DNA of 64,000 bases, from contig JACRJB010000053.1 in NCBI GenBank assembly GCA_016215605.1, positions 62,001 to 126,000 on the forward strand. Reading direction: 5' to 3'. Within the stretch, counting starts at the first letter, position 1, and every line of letters starts with the position of its first letter. The notes below the pieces were generated by a model. That model was not told the origin of the DNA. It worked only from the letters and a program-made list of their open reading frames with translations, and ran no database searches. Position numbers and translations under genes: made by a program. Source of the DNA: Rhodopseudomonas palustris. GTDB taxonomy: Bacteria > Pseudomonadota > Alphaproteobacteria > Rhizobiales > Xanthobacteraceae. Shown one piece after another: positions 32,336 to 40,957 of the stretch.

Positions 32336-33810
32336 AGGCGCCCCTTGGCACGAAGGTCGGCCTTCAGGATCGCCGCGTTCTTCCTGTCCAGCGGCTTCGG
32401 CGAGTTGATGCCCAGGTCGTTGAACTTCATTCCCTCAAGCGGAATGCGCTTCGCGATCTTGCGTTCGATCTTGTCCCAGTTGATGTGGAGGTAGTGCTTC
32501 TGGAGGCTCTCCACCTCGTTGCCGAAGTGCTCGGCGATCTCGGCCACCGGGCAGCCCATATAGGCAAGCAGCGTGACGCCGGCGTGTTTTGCCTTGTGCG
32601 ACGACATGTCGGCGCCCGAACGCTTCAACGCGTCGTTGATCAGGTTCCTGAGGTTCTTCGGAGGTCGGCCGTTTTTGTCGTGGATGACGTAGAGCGGATC
32701 GTAGCCATGCTTGGCGCCGAGCTCGACGTCGACTTTGAACCACCGGCGCACGACCTCCATCATGTACGGGATCAAGTCCGAACGGCGCTTCGGCTTGCTC
32801 TGCGACCTGACCGCGAAGCGCCCGTTGCGCCAGATCACGCCGTTGGCGTGGTCGATGCATCCGACGTCGTCGTTGAACCCCCAGACGAGCAGGCTGCCCG
32901 CGTCGTATCTCGTCCCGGTAAGGAAATACAGTACGAAGAACCGGACCAGCCAGCGCGAAGTCTCGGTCGGGATCTTCGCGGTCCTCGTCCAGTCGGCGTT
33001 CGCGTCGTAGCCGAGACAGGCCCACAGGAGGTGCATCATCTCTTCGTAGGTGAAGAACGGCGTCTCGGTGTCGATGAAGTCCGGCATGTCGAACGACGAC
33101 GGGCTGCGGGTGAGATCCTTCCTGTGCACGAACCAGTCCAGCACTTCCCGCAGCGCGTACAGTTCGTGCTTGATCGGCGAATCCTTGAGGTTCTCGGGAT
33201 CGCCGACGCCCTTGGCGAGCTTTCCGGCCATCCGGGCGGCGTAGTATTCGCGGCCCGTGTCGAGATGGATGTCCCGCAGCGTCTTGCCCTCGAAAAACTC
33301 CATGAGGTGGTCGGCCTCGTTCTTCCGGACCTTCCAGCTCCGCAGCTTGCGGCGGCGGTCCGGAATGCCCTTAGCCGGGTGCATGGCCTCGACCCAGAGC
33401 CTGAGCGCGTAGTTCACCTTGAAGGAGAGAGGGTCGATCTTGGCCTTTTCCGTCTCCAGGAAGAGCCGGGCCTCGCTGACCGGCCGGTGGGCGATGTAGT
33501 GGACGAGCGCGATCCGGTTGCTCTCGGGCGCGCCGGCGGCGTCCTCGCCCGTGCTCAGGATGCGCTTGTCGACGATGACGATCTTGTCGGTCTTGTGATC
33601 GCCGTGGGCCTTCCTCACGTCCAGATAGGCGCCCGTTCCCGGCTTGGCGCGGCGCTTGCGCGACAGGCGCGCGTAGGTGTCCAGCACCCGGTTGAGTTCG
33701 TCGTCGCGCCAGTCGCCGTTGACGAGGCCGCGCAGCAGAGCGGCGATGAGCGGATGCTTCTCCGGCTCCGCCGGACTGGCGTTGGCGAGATCTTCGGCGT
33801 CCAGCTTCAT
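32332..33810 (-). CDS. Divergent tyrosine recombinase / integrase
   Basis: 492 residues. The C-terminal catalytic domain reads FVLYFLTGTRYDAGSLLVW (first Arg), then a Lys-bearing hairpin region, SSHKAKHAGVTLLAYMGCPVAEIAEHFGN (in place of H-x-x-R-H), and SLQKHYLHINWD with the presumed Tyr nucleophile. The second catalytic Arg is replaced by Lys. The N-terminal half carries a SAM-like DNA-binding part. It lies between two coupled genes, 2 bases after one and overlapping the other, and is the only recombinase in the window, so it is the candidate enzyme for the island at tRNA-Gly, 24 kb away. Confidence 0.75.
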   Translation of the reverse strand: MKLDAEDLANASPAEPEKHPLIAALLRGLVNGDWRDDELNRVLDTYARLSRKRRAKPGTGAYLDVRKAHGDHKTDKIVIVDKRILSTGEDAAGAPESNRIALVHYIAHRPVSEARLFLETEKAKIDPLSFKVNYALRLWVEAMHPAKGIPDRRRKLRSWKVRKNEADHLMEFFEGKTLRDIHLDTGREYYAARMAGKLAKGVGDPENLKDSPIKHELYALREVLDWFVHRKDLTRSPSSFDMPDFIDTETPFFTYEEMMHLLWACLGYDANADWTRTAKIPTETSRWLVRFFVLYFLTGTRYDAGSLLVWGFNDDVGCIDHANGVIWRNGRFAVRSQSKPKRRSDLIPYMMEVVRRWFKVDVELGAKHGYDPLYVIHDKNGRPPKNLRNLINDALKRSGADMSSHKAKHAGVTLLAYMGCPVAEIAEHFGNEVESLQKHYLHINWDKIERKIAKRIPLEGMKFNDLGINSPKPLDRKNAAILKADLRAKGRL

Positions 33811-33811
33811 G

Positions 33812-34522
33812 TCAGGCTTCCTTTCGCCACGACGACGCGATGCGGGTGCGGAGCATGGCGATGCGTTCCTCCAGCTTGTCCGTGGCCCGACGGTCGCGCT
33901 GGGTGCCGCAATCCGCCCGGTGATGGAGCAGGCGGTCGCGCATCGCCATGCACGTCAGGAGCGCGTCGACGTCCTGTTCGAGCGGCGAGGGCGGCAGTCG
34001 CATCGCGATCCAGGTCGTCGGGTCGATTCCCTTGGCGGCGGCGCGCTTCTCTTCGTAGAGGCGCCGCGAGGCGGGCAATTGCGAGAGGGCCAGGCGGGCC
34101 CGCTCCGGCGCGGTCGCGACGAGGCGCCGCGTACGGTCCTCCGGCCGGCGTGCGAAGTGGAACGTCGGCGCATAGCGGCTGTCCGGCGCGAACAGCGACA
34201 CCGCCGCGCCGTCCGCGCGTGGCGTGACGTCCGTCGGCACTCCGTCCGGCGGGACCCAAGCCACATGGAATCTGGCGGAGAGGAACAGCGGGCATGCCTC
34301 GATGGTCCAACCGGTCAGTGCCGTGCCGCCGTCCCGCGCGATCCGGATCGCCACGTTGCCGTCCGGACGCCCCGCTTCGGCTTCGGCGGTCGGCGCGACG
34401 GGCGTTTCGGAAGCCGCGCATGCTCCCAGCGATAGGCAGAAGTCCGCCACGACCTCGTCCAGGCCCGAGGGCGTCCGAAGCACGAACGCGGGATGGTCAG
34501 CGAAAGCGTCGGGAAAAGGCAT
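33812..34522 (-). CDS. Protein of unknown function in recombinase operon
   Basis: 236 residues from MPFPDAFADHPAFVLRTPSG with GGAGG before the ATG. The middle is beta-rich (GGTALTGWTIEACPLFLSARFHVAWVPPDG) and the end helical (LYEEKRAAAKGIDPTTWIAMRLPPSPLEQDVDALL). No family recognised. It is first in the recombinase operon, directly behind an inverted-repeat operator, and its stop is one base from the recombinase start. Confidence 0.65.
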   Translation of the reverse strand: MPFPDAFADHPAFVLRTPSGLDEVVADFCLSLGACAASETPVAPTAEAEAGRPDGNVAIRIARDGGTALTGWTIEACPLFLSARFHVAWVPPDGVPTDVTPRADGAAVSLFAPDSRYAPTFHFARRPEDRTRRLVATAPERARLALSQLPASRRLYEEKRAAAKGIDPTTWIAMRLPPSPLEQDVDALLTCMAMRDRLLHHRADCGTQRDRRATDKLEERIAMLRTRIASSWRKEA

Positions 34523-34579
34523 GCGAATCCTCCGTGTTGCCGGCGGAGCAGGATTCCATGCACATTGCACGTCCGCAAT

Positions 34580-34616
34580 GCGAAAATCGCAACTAGGTTA
34601 ACGTTGCGATTCTCGC
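34580..34616. promoter_or_regulatory. Candidate repressor operator for the recombinase operon
   Basis: GCGAAAATCGCAAC (34580-34593) and GTTGCGATTCTCGC (34603-34616) are inverted copies matching at 13 of 14 positions, nine bases apart. A second pair, CATTGC/GCAATG, lies at 34563-34580. A TTGCGAT word recurs near 35413 upstream of the S24-type repressor, hinting at autoregulation. Binding by that repressor is inferred. Confidence 0.65.
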
Positions 34617-34632
34617 ATCGCTTCCACGCGTC

Positions 34633-35343
34633 TCAGTCTGATGAAGCCAGCAGGATGCGGCCGACTTGACCGACCTCGTTCGGGTTCAGGCGAAGCGCGG
34701 TCCGTCGGGCGCGTTCAGGAGGATCCTGCTGGCCCGGGTGGGTCAGCAGGAGCGCGTCTTCATCCAGTGCCAGGACCCGTCCGATGACGAGCCGGGCGTC
34801 GCCTTCCCGGAATCTGACGACCACGTCGGTGCCGACGATGGGTGGTTTGCCCGGGTGAACGTACAGAACCTCGCCGGTGTGGTATCGGGGCGAAAGGCTG
34901 CCGTCCGGAACGAAGATGGCATAGGCGCCAAGGACGCCGACGAGTTGAGGCGGGCGCGTGCGATATTCGGCAGGCTTGGGGTCCCGAACTTCGAATTCAA
35001 GCGCTGCACGCCGGATCAGGGTGCCGTACACCGGCAGATCGCCGGTGCCTTTCGTGCGGGGTTTCGGACCCGGACGGCTGCGCCGGGGGTGGCCTTCGGT
35101 ACGCGGGGTTTCGTCGCCGCGATCGACCGGAGCCGCCTCCGGGGCCGACGCCACTGCACCTCCGCTCCCGAAGAAGTCGAGCAGCAGCGGTATCTCTTCG
35201 GTCTTGATCTTCCGGCTTCCCTCCAGGAGGCGGCTCACTCCGGATGGATCGAGCTTCAAGGAAGTCGCCAGCGCCCGCTGCGTCTTTCCCGATCGGTCCA
35301 GTTGCTCGCGGACCCACGCCGCATCGATCCAGGCCTGACGCAT
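34633..35343 (-). CDS. XRE helix-turn-helix / S24-type repressor
   Basis: 236 residues. The N-terminal HTH is GKTQRALATSLKLDPSGVSRLLEGSRKI (about 19-46), followed by a Pro/Arg-rich linker. The C-terminal part has the LexA/CI-like layout: YAIFVPDGSLSPRYHTGEVLYVHPG, with Ser in DGSL, and DVVVRFREGDARLVIGRVLALDEDALLL. The catalytic Lys expected in the second strand is not obvious, so self-cleavage may be lost. Its gene lies just upstream of the recombinase operon in the same direction, with an operator-like palindrome between them. Confidence 0.8.
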   Translation of the reverse strand: MRQAWIDAAWVREQLDRSGKTQRALATSLKLDPSGVSRLLEGSRKIKTEEIPLLLDFFGSGGAVASAPEAAPVDRGDETPRTEGHPRRSRPGPKPRTKGTGDLPVYGTLIRRAALEFEVRDPKPAEYRTRPPQLVGVLGAYAIFVPDGSLSPRYHTGEVLYVHPGKPPIVGTDVVVRFREGDARLVIGRVLALDEDALLLTHPGQQDPPERARRTALRLNPNEVGQVGRILLASSD

Positions 35344-35419
35344 GAAACTGCTCCCTCGTTCGAATTCCTAGCACGGATTCGCTCGCGCAGCACACTGAAT
35401 TGCTAAATTCGCATTGCGA

Positions 35420-35959
35420 TCATTCCGGTTTGAAGGCTCTCAACAGTTCTCGGTCCGAGGGGCGTTGGGGAGCCTCGGACGCCGGTTCGGGCGTCGTCGC
35501 CGGGCTCCGCCGGGGGCGGCACACGCACATTCGGGCGAGGGCGGCCCTGTTGGTCAGGACTTTACCGGCGATCTCGGCGACGTCCAGGATCCCGTCCCGG
35601 ACGGCCGTTCTAAGGCTGGCCACGGTCAGGGGCCCGTTCGGCCAAAAAATTGCGGCCGCCTGGTCGAGCGAAAGCATCTCCAAGTCGGTATCCGGTGACG
35701 GTCGCTGATCGACGCGGAAACGCCTCGTTCGGCTGGTCACCGGCTGCTCCGCCCGGGTCGGTAAGTCGCCGTTTTTCCGATCGGCGGATTGAAGGGTGCG
35801 GCGACGCCCCTCGTCTTCCACGGCGACGGTGTCCTTCGGCCGGATCGCGGCAAGGAAGGATTCGTTTGCGTGTTCCGGCCGACGGGTCGCGCGGGCCGGA
35901 CGTCGGACCCGGTCGGCCCGCCGATCGGACCGCGGTGCCGGAGTCGTCGTCTTGGTCAT
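35420..35959 (-). CDS. Basic protein of unknown function coupled to FtsH-like gene
   Basis: 179 residues, head very rich in Arg (RSDRRADRVRRPARATRR). The second half has DTDLEMLSLDQAAAIFWPNGPLTVASLRTAVRDGILDVAEIAGKVLTNRAALARM, which looks like a DNA-binding helical domain of the helix-turn-helix or excisionase kind (an L-x-A-A-I-x-W-P-x-x-P pattern). ATG overlaps the stop of the upstream AAA+ gene. Function not known; DNA binding is inferred from charge and helices. Confidence 0.6.
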   Translation of the reverse strand: MTKTTTPAPRSDRRADRVRRPARATRRPEHANESFLAAIRPKDTVAVEDEGRRRTLQSADRKNGDLPTRAEQPVTSRTRRFRVDQRPSPDTDLEMLSLDQAAAIFWPNGPLTVASLRTAVRDGILDVAEIAGKVLTNRAALARMCVCRPRRSPATTPEPASEAPQRPSDRELLRAFKPE

Positions 35960-38325
35960 CGGACCTCTCCCTCGGACCCGTTCGGACCGAATGCACGGCG
36001 GCCGGCGGTCTCGGTGGCGGACGACGACCGTCGGTCCGTGCCGCCGATCGACCCGTCGACGCGACGGCCTCCCGGCGCGTTCGAGGTCGCCATGAGTTTC
36101 GCGACCGCATGGCCGTCGATCCGTCCGTCCGTCAGCAGGACCTCCGTCACCGCCTCCAGCGCCCCCCGGTGCCGCTGCAGGAGCGCTCGGCAGACGTCGG
36201 CCGCCTTGGTCAGCTCCTCGTTCGCCGCGAGGCGGACCTCGGGGTAGGAGAGCAGCTCCGCAGTATTCTCGCGGGTGGCGAGGAAGAGCAGCGGTCGCGA
36301 TCCGGAGAGCCCGACCGAGCCCGCCATCGCCGCCGCCATGCTGGCCGCGATTGCCATGTCGGAGCCGGCGACGCCACCCGATCCGTGCCCGCAATTTCCG
36401 CAGACGAGGATCTCCGCCGTCCGTCCCGCCAGCAGGACCTGGATGCGGCGCGAGTAGTCGTCGTAGGTGCCCGCGGCCTCCCGGGTTTCCGTGCGGACCA
36501 CACGACCGCCGATGCCGCGCGACGGCGCAATGCTCGCATGGATCCCGACGGCCCCGTTGAGCAGAACGTCCAACAGGATGTGCCCGGCTTCATGGACCGC
36601 CGTTCGCCGCCGCAGCGCCTCCGGTCGGGTGTCCTCGCCCTTCACCACTGCGCGCAGATCCTCGATCGCGACCGGCCTCCCGCCGTCATGGCGGGCCCGG
36701 CGGCGCGCGTCTGCGACGATGCGCTCGACGTCGGCACCGGCGCCTCCCAGCGCGCGCTCGCAGATCTCGGCGAGGTCGGCGCCGACGAGATCCTTGCCGA
36801 GGCGTACGCGGAACATCTTGTCCAGATCCGCGAGGCCCGGCAGACCGATCTCGACGACCGGATGCAGCCGACCGGCGCGGATGAGCGCCGGGTCGCAGCG
36901 GGTGATGTCGTTGCAGGCCGCAATGAAAATGAGGCCTTCCTTGTCGGCCAGACCGTCGATCATCTCGAGCAGCCCGTTGACCACTTCGATCTGATAGTCG
37001 GCATGGGAATGGGTCAATTTTCCCCTGTTCGGAAAAGAATCAACCTCATCGATGAAGACCACGCAGCAAGGATTCGCTTTTTCGCGTGCTAGTTGCATAT
37101 CCTGTCTCATTGCCCGCAGTAGGTGTCCAAGATGTCCCTCGCCAGACCCCTGCCATCCGGCCAGGGTCGCCGTGACGATCGGGATGTTCGCCTCGGCGGC
37201 GAAGACCTTCGCGAAGGTGGTCTTGCCGGTGCCCGGAGGGCCGTTCAGCGCCACGGATTTGGCCGCCGCGCTCCACGAAATCTCGTTTTTTTTCCAGGAT
37301 TCGATATCCGCGATGGCCCCGCGCGCCCAGGCGACGGCCTCATCCATTCCGTGCAATTCGCAGAGCGTGAGGTCGCGCGAGTCGCGCTTGACGGCCTTGG
37401 CGTCGGCGAGGCGACGAAGGCCGGCGACGCATTCGGCGGGCGTTCGGTCGAAGCGCACGGCGATGGCGATCTCGTTGAGTCCCGTCCGCGCCACGGTGAC
37501 GTCGTCGAGCCGCTTGCGGCACGACCGTCCTGTCACGATCTCGATCGTCCGCACGATCGCATGCGCGTCCAGCGGCGGGATCGCGATCCGGTCGGTGCAG
37601 GCGAGAAGCAACTCGGGCGGCAGATGCGTTTCAGCGCGCGGCGACAGGGCGACGACCGGCAGCGCGAGGCCGAGGGCGTCGAGCGTCGTCCGGCGCGTAT
37701 CGTCCAGATCCTTGGGCTTCGTCGGGGTCTTGGCGACGACGTAGACGGCATCGTACTGGCCGTGGCGAAGCGCGCCGCTGCCCGCGATCTTCGCGCATAC
37801 CGCCGCGGCAGGCAGCAGGACGCTCTCCCACACCCGCCCGAGCCGGTCTAGCATCGCCGAGTCCGGAACGTCGACGACGACCACCGGCGATCCGGCGCGG
37901 ATCGCGGCCGCAAGCCCGTCCCGCGCGTCGACCTGCCTCGCCAGCATGAGCCGGGCGGCGATCTCGACCGGTGTCACCGCGTCCACCTTGGCGTTTTTCG
38001 TGCTGACGGCGACGTCACTGTCGTCATCGTCGTCGCGCGTGCGCTTGCGGAGCGCCGCGAGCCCGGCGAATCCTTTGACGGCGGTCGGAGCGGTCGGGGC
38101 ATCGAGCTGTTCGATGCGGCGCGCCTGGGCCGCGCCCATCGCCTTGCGATAGGTCCGCGCCGCCTCGACGGCGAGACGGTGCACGTCCGCCTCAAGCGGG
38201 CCCATTGCCGCCGATGCGTCGTCATCTGCCCTCGGGGCGGATCCTGCCGCCGCCGCCGAGGTGGCCGCATCGGCGGCGCGGGCGCCGGCTGCGCGGTGCT
38301 TCTTCGTTTTTGTGTGCTTGGTCAC
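35956..38325 (-). CDS. FtsH-like AAA+ ATPase with M41-type peptidase domain, no membrane anchor
   Basis: 789 residues. The AAA+ module has Walker A GPPGTGKTT at 362-370, Walker B CCVVFIDEVDSFPNR, sensor FIAACNDI and arginine-finger region IRAGRLHPVVEIGLP. The C-terminal domain carries HEAGH at 578-582 (zinc-binding, as in FtsH) and GSDMAIAASMAAAM further on, where FtsH has its third ligand. Unlike FtsH, no transmembrane helices precede the ATPase; the 330-residue head is soluble with an Ala/Asp-rich start. It is probably a cytoplasmic ATP-dependent protease of the element. Start ATG follows a weak site. Confidence 0.83.
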   Translation of the reverse strand: MTKHTKTKKHRAAGARAADAATSAAAAGSAPRADDDASAAMGPLEADVHRLAVEAARTYRKAMGAAQARRIEQLDAPTAPTAVKGFAGLAALRKRTRDDDDDSDVAVSTKNAKVDAVTPVEIAARLMLARQVDARDGLAAAIRAGSPVVVVDVPDSAMLDRLGRVWESVLLPAAAVCAKIAGSGALRHGQYDAVYVVAKTPTKPKDLDDTRRTTLDALGLALPVVALSPRAETHLPPELLLACTDRIAIPPLDAHAIVRTIEIVTGRSCRKRLDDVTVARTGLNEIAIAVRFDRTPAECVAGLRRLADAKAVKRDSRDLTLCELHGMDEAVAWARGAIADIESWKKNEISWSAAAKSVALNGPPGTGKTTFAKVFAAEANIPIVTATLAGWQGSGEGHLGHLLRAMRQDMQLAREKANPCCVVFIDEVDSFPNRGKLTHSHADYQIEVVNGLLEMIDGLADKEGLIFIAACNDITRCDPALIRAGRLHPVVEIGLPGLADLDKMFRVRLGKDLVGADLAEICERALGGAGADVERIVADARRRARHDGGRPVAIEDLRAVVKGEDTRPEALRRRTAVHEAGHILLDVLLNGAVGIHASIAPSRGIGGRVVRTETREAAGTYDDYSRRIQVLLAGRTAEILVCGNCGHGSGGVAGSDMAIAASMAAAMAGSVGLSGSRPLLFLATRENTAELLSYPEVRLAANEELTKAADVCRALLQRHRGALEAVTEVLLTDGRIDGHAVAKLMATSNAPGGRRVDGSIGGTDRRSSSATETAGRRAFGPNGSEGEVR

Positions 38326-38360
38326 ATGGTCGTCCTGTCTTGAAGGCGGTGATTGGTCGC

Positions 38361-38488
38361 TAGGGCGGATGCACCTGCGGGTAGGAGGCTATGGCGGAGG
38401 GCTTCGTGGGTCGGGGCATCGGTCTCTCCATGGTGGCGTGAGGGCGGTCATGTCGTCGGTGCCGGCCCGTTAGGGCGGATGCACCTGC
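38361..38488 (+). repeat. Direct repeat of 18 bases, 110 bases apart
   Basis: TAGGGCGGATGCACCTGC occurs at 38361-38378 and 38471-38488. The similarity continues weakly: both are followed by CTATGGCG/GTATGGCG and later CATCGG...TCTCCATG, the second copy being the tail of the metallophosphoesterase gene. This looks like a decayed tandem duplication. Confidence 0.7.
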
Positions 38489-38521
38489 CACATGCAGAGT
38501 ATGGCGAAGCGTCGAGAGGGA

Positions 38522-39295
38522 TCAGTCATCGGCGATCTCCATGACGAAGGCGGGATCGAAGCCGGTGTTCTCGCCCGGATATCCGCGCTGGTTGCTGATC
38601 AACCGGGTCCCGTTGCGGCGGAGGTTCAGGGGGTGATGGGAATGGCCCGAAATCCAGGCGGTCGGACAGTGACGGTCGATCAGCGGCAGCAACTCCGAAG
38701 CATACGCGGCGCTCAAAAGGGACCGCTGATTCACCGGCGAAATAGCTTCGAGCGTCATGCCGTGATGGGATGCCACGATGACCGGCCCCGGATGAACCTT
38801 CGCAAGTTCAGCTTCCAGGAAATTGCGGGACCGCAGATGCAGCGCCGCCGCCTCTTCGGGCCGGAATCTCGCCCACGGCTTCCTGCGCCAGGTGATCCGC
38901 TTGTGGTCCCGCATAGCACCGCGCGAGGTGTGCATCGCAAGCTCGCGCAGGCCATGTCCGAAAAGGCAGTAGTCGGTCCAAAGCGTGGCACCCAAGACGC
39001 GAGCCTTGCCGATCGTCACGGCGTCGTCGGAAAGCAGGTGCACCCCCAACTGGCGCGCGCGGACGCGGCCGGCCTGGAGCTCCGCCGGCAGCTCGCGGCC
39101 GTAGTATTCGTGGTTGCCGGGCACGGTCACCACCTCGGTGCGGGGGAAGGCGTCGCGCAGCGTCTCGACGGCGCGGGAAAGGCCCTGGCAGGTGTCGCCG
39201 GCGACGATCACGAAGTCGGCACCGTCGACGGCCCGCGGCATCGCCGCGGAGCCGTAGAACTCGACGTGGAGGTCCGACATCACCTGCACCCTCAC
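38522..39295 (-). CDS. Metallophosphoesterase
   Basis: Calcineurin-like phosphoesterase of 257 residues. Metal-binding motifs appear in order: MSDLHVE (D-x-H), IVAGDTCQ (GD), VPGNHEYYG (GNHE), IVASHHGMT (H), and WISGHSHHPLN (GH-x-H). All five are intact, so it should be active on a phosphomonoester or diester. The GTG start overlaps the upstream stop (GTGA); the ATG of MSDL is four codons further in. It stands in a block of element-associated genes; the substrate is unknown. Confidence 0.87.
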   Translation of the reverse strand: MRVQVMSDLHVEFYGSAAMPRAVDGADFVIVAGDTCQGLSRAVETLRDAFPRTEVVTVPGNHEYYGRELPAELQAGRVRARQLGVHLLSDDAVTIGKARVLGATLWTDYCLFGHGLRELAMHTSRGAMRDHKRITWRRKPWARFRPEEAAALHLRSRNFLEAELAKVHPGPVIVASHHGMTLEAISPVNQRSLLSAAYASELLPLIDRHCPTAWISGHSHHPLNLRRNGTRLISNQRGYPGENTGFDPAFVMEIADD

Positions 39296-39834
39296 GTCAG
39301 GTCCTCCCCGACGACACCGTGGCGGTGCGCGGTGCCGGCCTTCATGACGCGGACGCGTTCGTCGAGCTCCGGCCAGGCCTCGCGGAAATTGTGCGCGAGC
39401 CACGAAGTCGCGAAACGGCGGCGGTCCACGCGGTCGAGCGGCATGCGCCTGATCAAGTTCGACAGCACCAGCGTGGCGCCGGCGCTGCCGCGCAATGCGT
39501 TGTGCAGCAGGACGGTCATCGTCAGGTCCGTGCGGATCGTGATCTGCTCGGGGATGTCCATGGAAAGCGCCAGGCCGATCGCGCTGGCGGCATCGCCGGC
39601 GATCGCCAGGCGCCAGACGTCCATGGTCGACGACGTTCGGCGCATGCACTCGCTCACGGCCGCGCGGTGGTCGCGGTGGAAGCGGTGCGCCGGCACGGAG
39701 CGCCACAGCAGATGCGCGTGCTCCCAGTCGGCCGCGGTCTCGCCGAACAGGTGGGCGGCGATTGATTTCGGCCTCGAGAATTCGAGGGCGCGACCGGCAT
39801 CGCGGCGAGGCTTCTTCTTGTCTTCCGTACGCAT
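39292..39834 (-). CDS. Protein of unknown function coupled to metallophosphoesterase
   Basis: 180 basic residues from MRTEDKKKPRRDAGRALEF. Parts are FGETAADWEHAHLLWRSVPAHRFHRDHRAAVSE, AIGLALSMDIPEQITIRTDLTMTVLLHNALRG and DERVRVMKAGTAHRHG. His/Arg-rich and helical; no known motif. Its stop overlaps the next GTG. An in-frame extension to 39879 is possible but begins in unlikely sequence. Confidence 0.62.
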   Translation of the reverse strand: MRTEDKKKPRRDAGRALEFSRPKSIAAHLFGETAADWEHAHLLWRSVPAHRFHRDHRAAVSECMRRTSSTMDVWRLAIAGDAASAIGLALSMDIPEQITIRTDLTMTVLLHNALRGSAGATLVLSNLIRRMPLDRVDRRRFATSWLAHNFREAWPELDERVRVMKAGTAHRHGVVGEDLT

Positions 39835-40002
39835 GACATGGCTCTCCCGTTCGCGCCGAAGGGCGCGTTGCAGCCCCATCGGGCCGAGGTTCAGTTCAGA
39901 GTGTTGGGTGGAAGGGAGCGCCTCCTCAAAGGCGCTCCCCGTGCCTCGCCAAGCCGGGCCATGCCCTGCCTCGCCGGGCCACGCCCCGCCGAGCTGCGAA
40001 TT

Positions 40003-40578
40003 CTATTCCTTGCGTTCCTCGGCAAGGTAGGTGCCGAAGGTCGGCCTCCAGTCGCCGACGCCTTTCGTGAAGCCTGCCGTCATGAAGGTGTCGAGGACCT
40101 CGGAGCGGTTGAGGAGCGTCGGCAGGAACAGCACGTCGAACTCGACGGCCCAGTTGTCGAAGCGGGCCCGCGTCCGGATCGTGCGCGCCCGCCCCACCTT
40201 CACCGTCGTGCGGAACACGAAGCGGTCGTCGCCGCCGAGTTCGTCGATGTCGGCCGGACCGTCGTATTCCAGGAGCGCCGGTCGTTCGATCTGGATGCCG
40301 GCGGACGCTTCCTGTCCCCTGTTGCTGGCCCTCGCGGCCATCTGGAACGTCTTCAGAAGCGCTTCCGCGGGGATGCACGGGCGGCCTTCGTGGAGCCACA
40401 GACCTCCATGCCATTCGATGCGCGAAATCTCCAGATGGTCCGCGATGGTCTTGCTGCGCTTGGACGTGATCTTTGCGAGGCGAGCGCGGATCGGGTCCAG
40501 CGGGTCCGCAAGTCTCGCGCTGTGCATCAGGAGCGGGCGCGTGCCGGTCAGGCGGATTCTGATCTTCTCGGCTTCCAT
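40003..40578 (-). CDS. Protein of unknown function (phage/element-type)
   Basis: 191 residues starting MEAEKIRIRLTGTRPLLMHSARLADPLDP. The layout, with AKITSKRSK, then EWHGGLWLHEGRPCIPAEALLKTF and FVFRTTVKVGRARTIRTRARFDNWAVEF, resembles a phage-type family I know only as hypothetical and cannot name with certainty. The ATG overlaps the HNH stop (TGATG), so the two are coupled. It was probably acquired as part of an element. Confidence 0.6.
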   Translation of the reverse strand: MEAEKIRIRLTGTRPLLMHSARLADPLDPIRARLAKITSKRSKTIADHLEISRIEWHGGLWLHEGRPCIPAEALLKTFQMAARASNRGQEASAGIQIERPALLEYDGPADIDELGGDDRFVFRTTVKVGRARTIRTRARFDNWAVEFDVLFLPTLLNRSEVLDTFMTAGFTKGVGDWRPTFGTYLAEERKE

Positions 40579-40901
40579 CACGCTACCTCGCGGGTCGGGT
40601 CGAACAGCGGCGCGTCGATGCGGACGGTCTTCACGTCGGCGCGCAGCGGCTGGATGAGCGCGTAGCGGCGGGCGCGCAGGAACGACGTCACCGCGCGATG
40701 GCATTCGGAGCACAACGCCGTCAGGTCGCCGTCGACCTCGCATCCGAGCCGATCGTAGGTGCGGTGATGGGACTCGAGGGTCGTGCCGTCGGCGGCCTGC
40801 GCCGGGCACAGCCGGCAGGCAAATCCCGCCGCCTCGAATTCGCGAAGCCTCGCCGCATTCGTGCGCCAGGCGTTGCTCTGGATGTAGTCGCCGTAGGTCA
40901 T
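40578..40901 (-). CDS. HNH-nuclease-like protein
   Basis: 107 residues. The segment CRLCPAQAADGTTLESHHRTYDRLGCEVDGDLTALCSECHRAVTSF has the HNH plan: a first C-x2-C, a His-His pair, an Asn/Asp-like position (GDLTALC), and a closing C-x2-C-H. This makes a zinc-stabilised beta-beta-alpha-metal site. Target unknown; common next to phage or plasmid genes. First gene of a minus-strand run, divergent from a small HTH gene. Confidence 0.75.
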   Translation of the reverse strand: MTYGDYIQSNAWRTNAARLREFEAAGFACRLCPAQAADGTTLESHHRTYDRLGCEVDGDLTALCSECHRAVTSFLRARRYALIQPLRADVKTVRIDAPLFDPTREVA

Positions 40902-40957
40902 CGTGACGGTCCCTTTCTTCGAAGATCAATCTGCCAAACCGACGCGCCACCGTCAAC

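Noticed and set aside
30557-32494. A 645-codon plus-strand frame over the 508-residue gene
   Set aside because: Antisense shadow; the minus-strand gene is coupled by ATGA to the recombinase gene.
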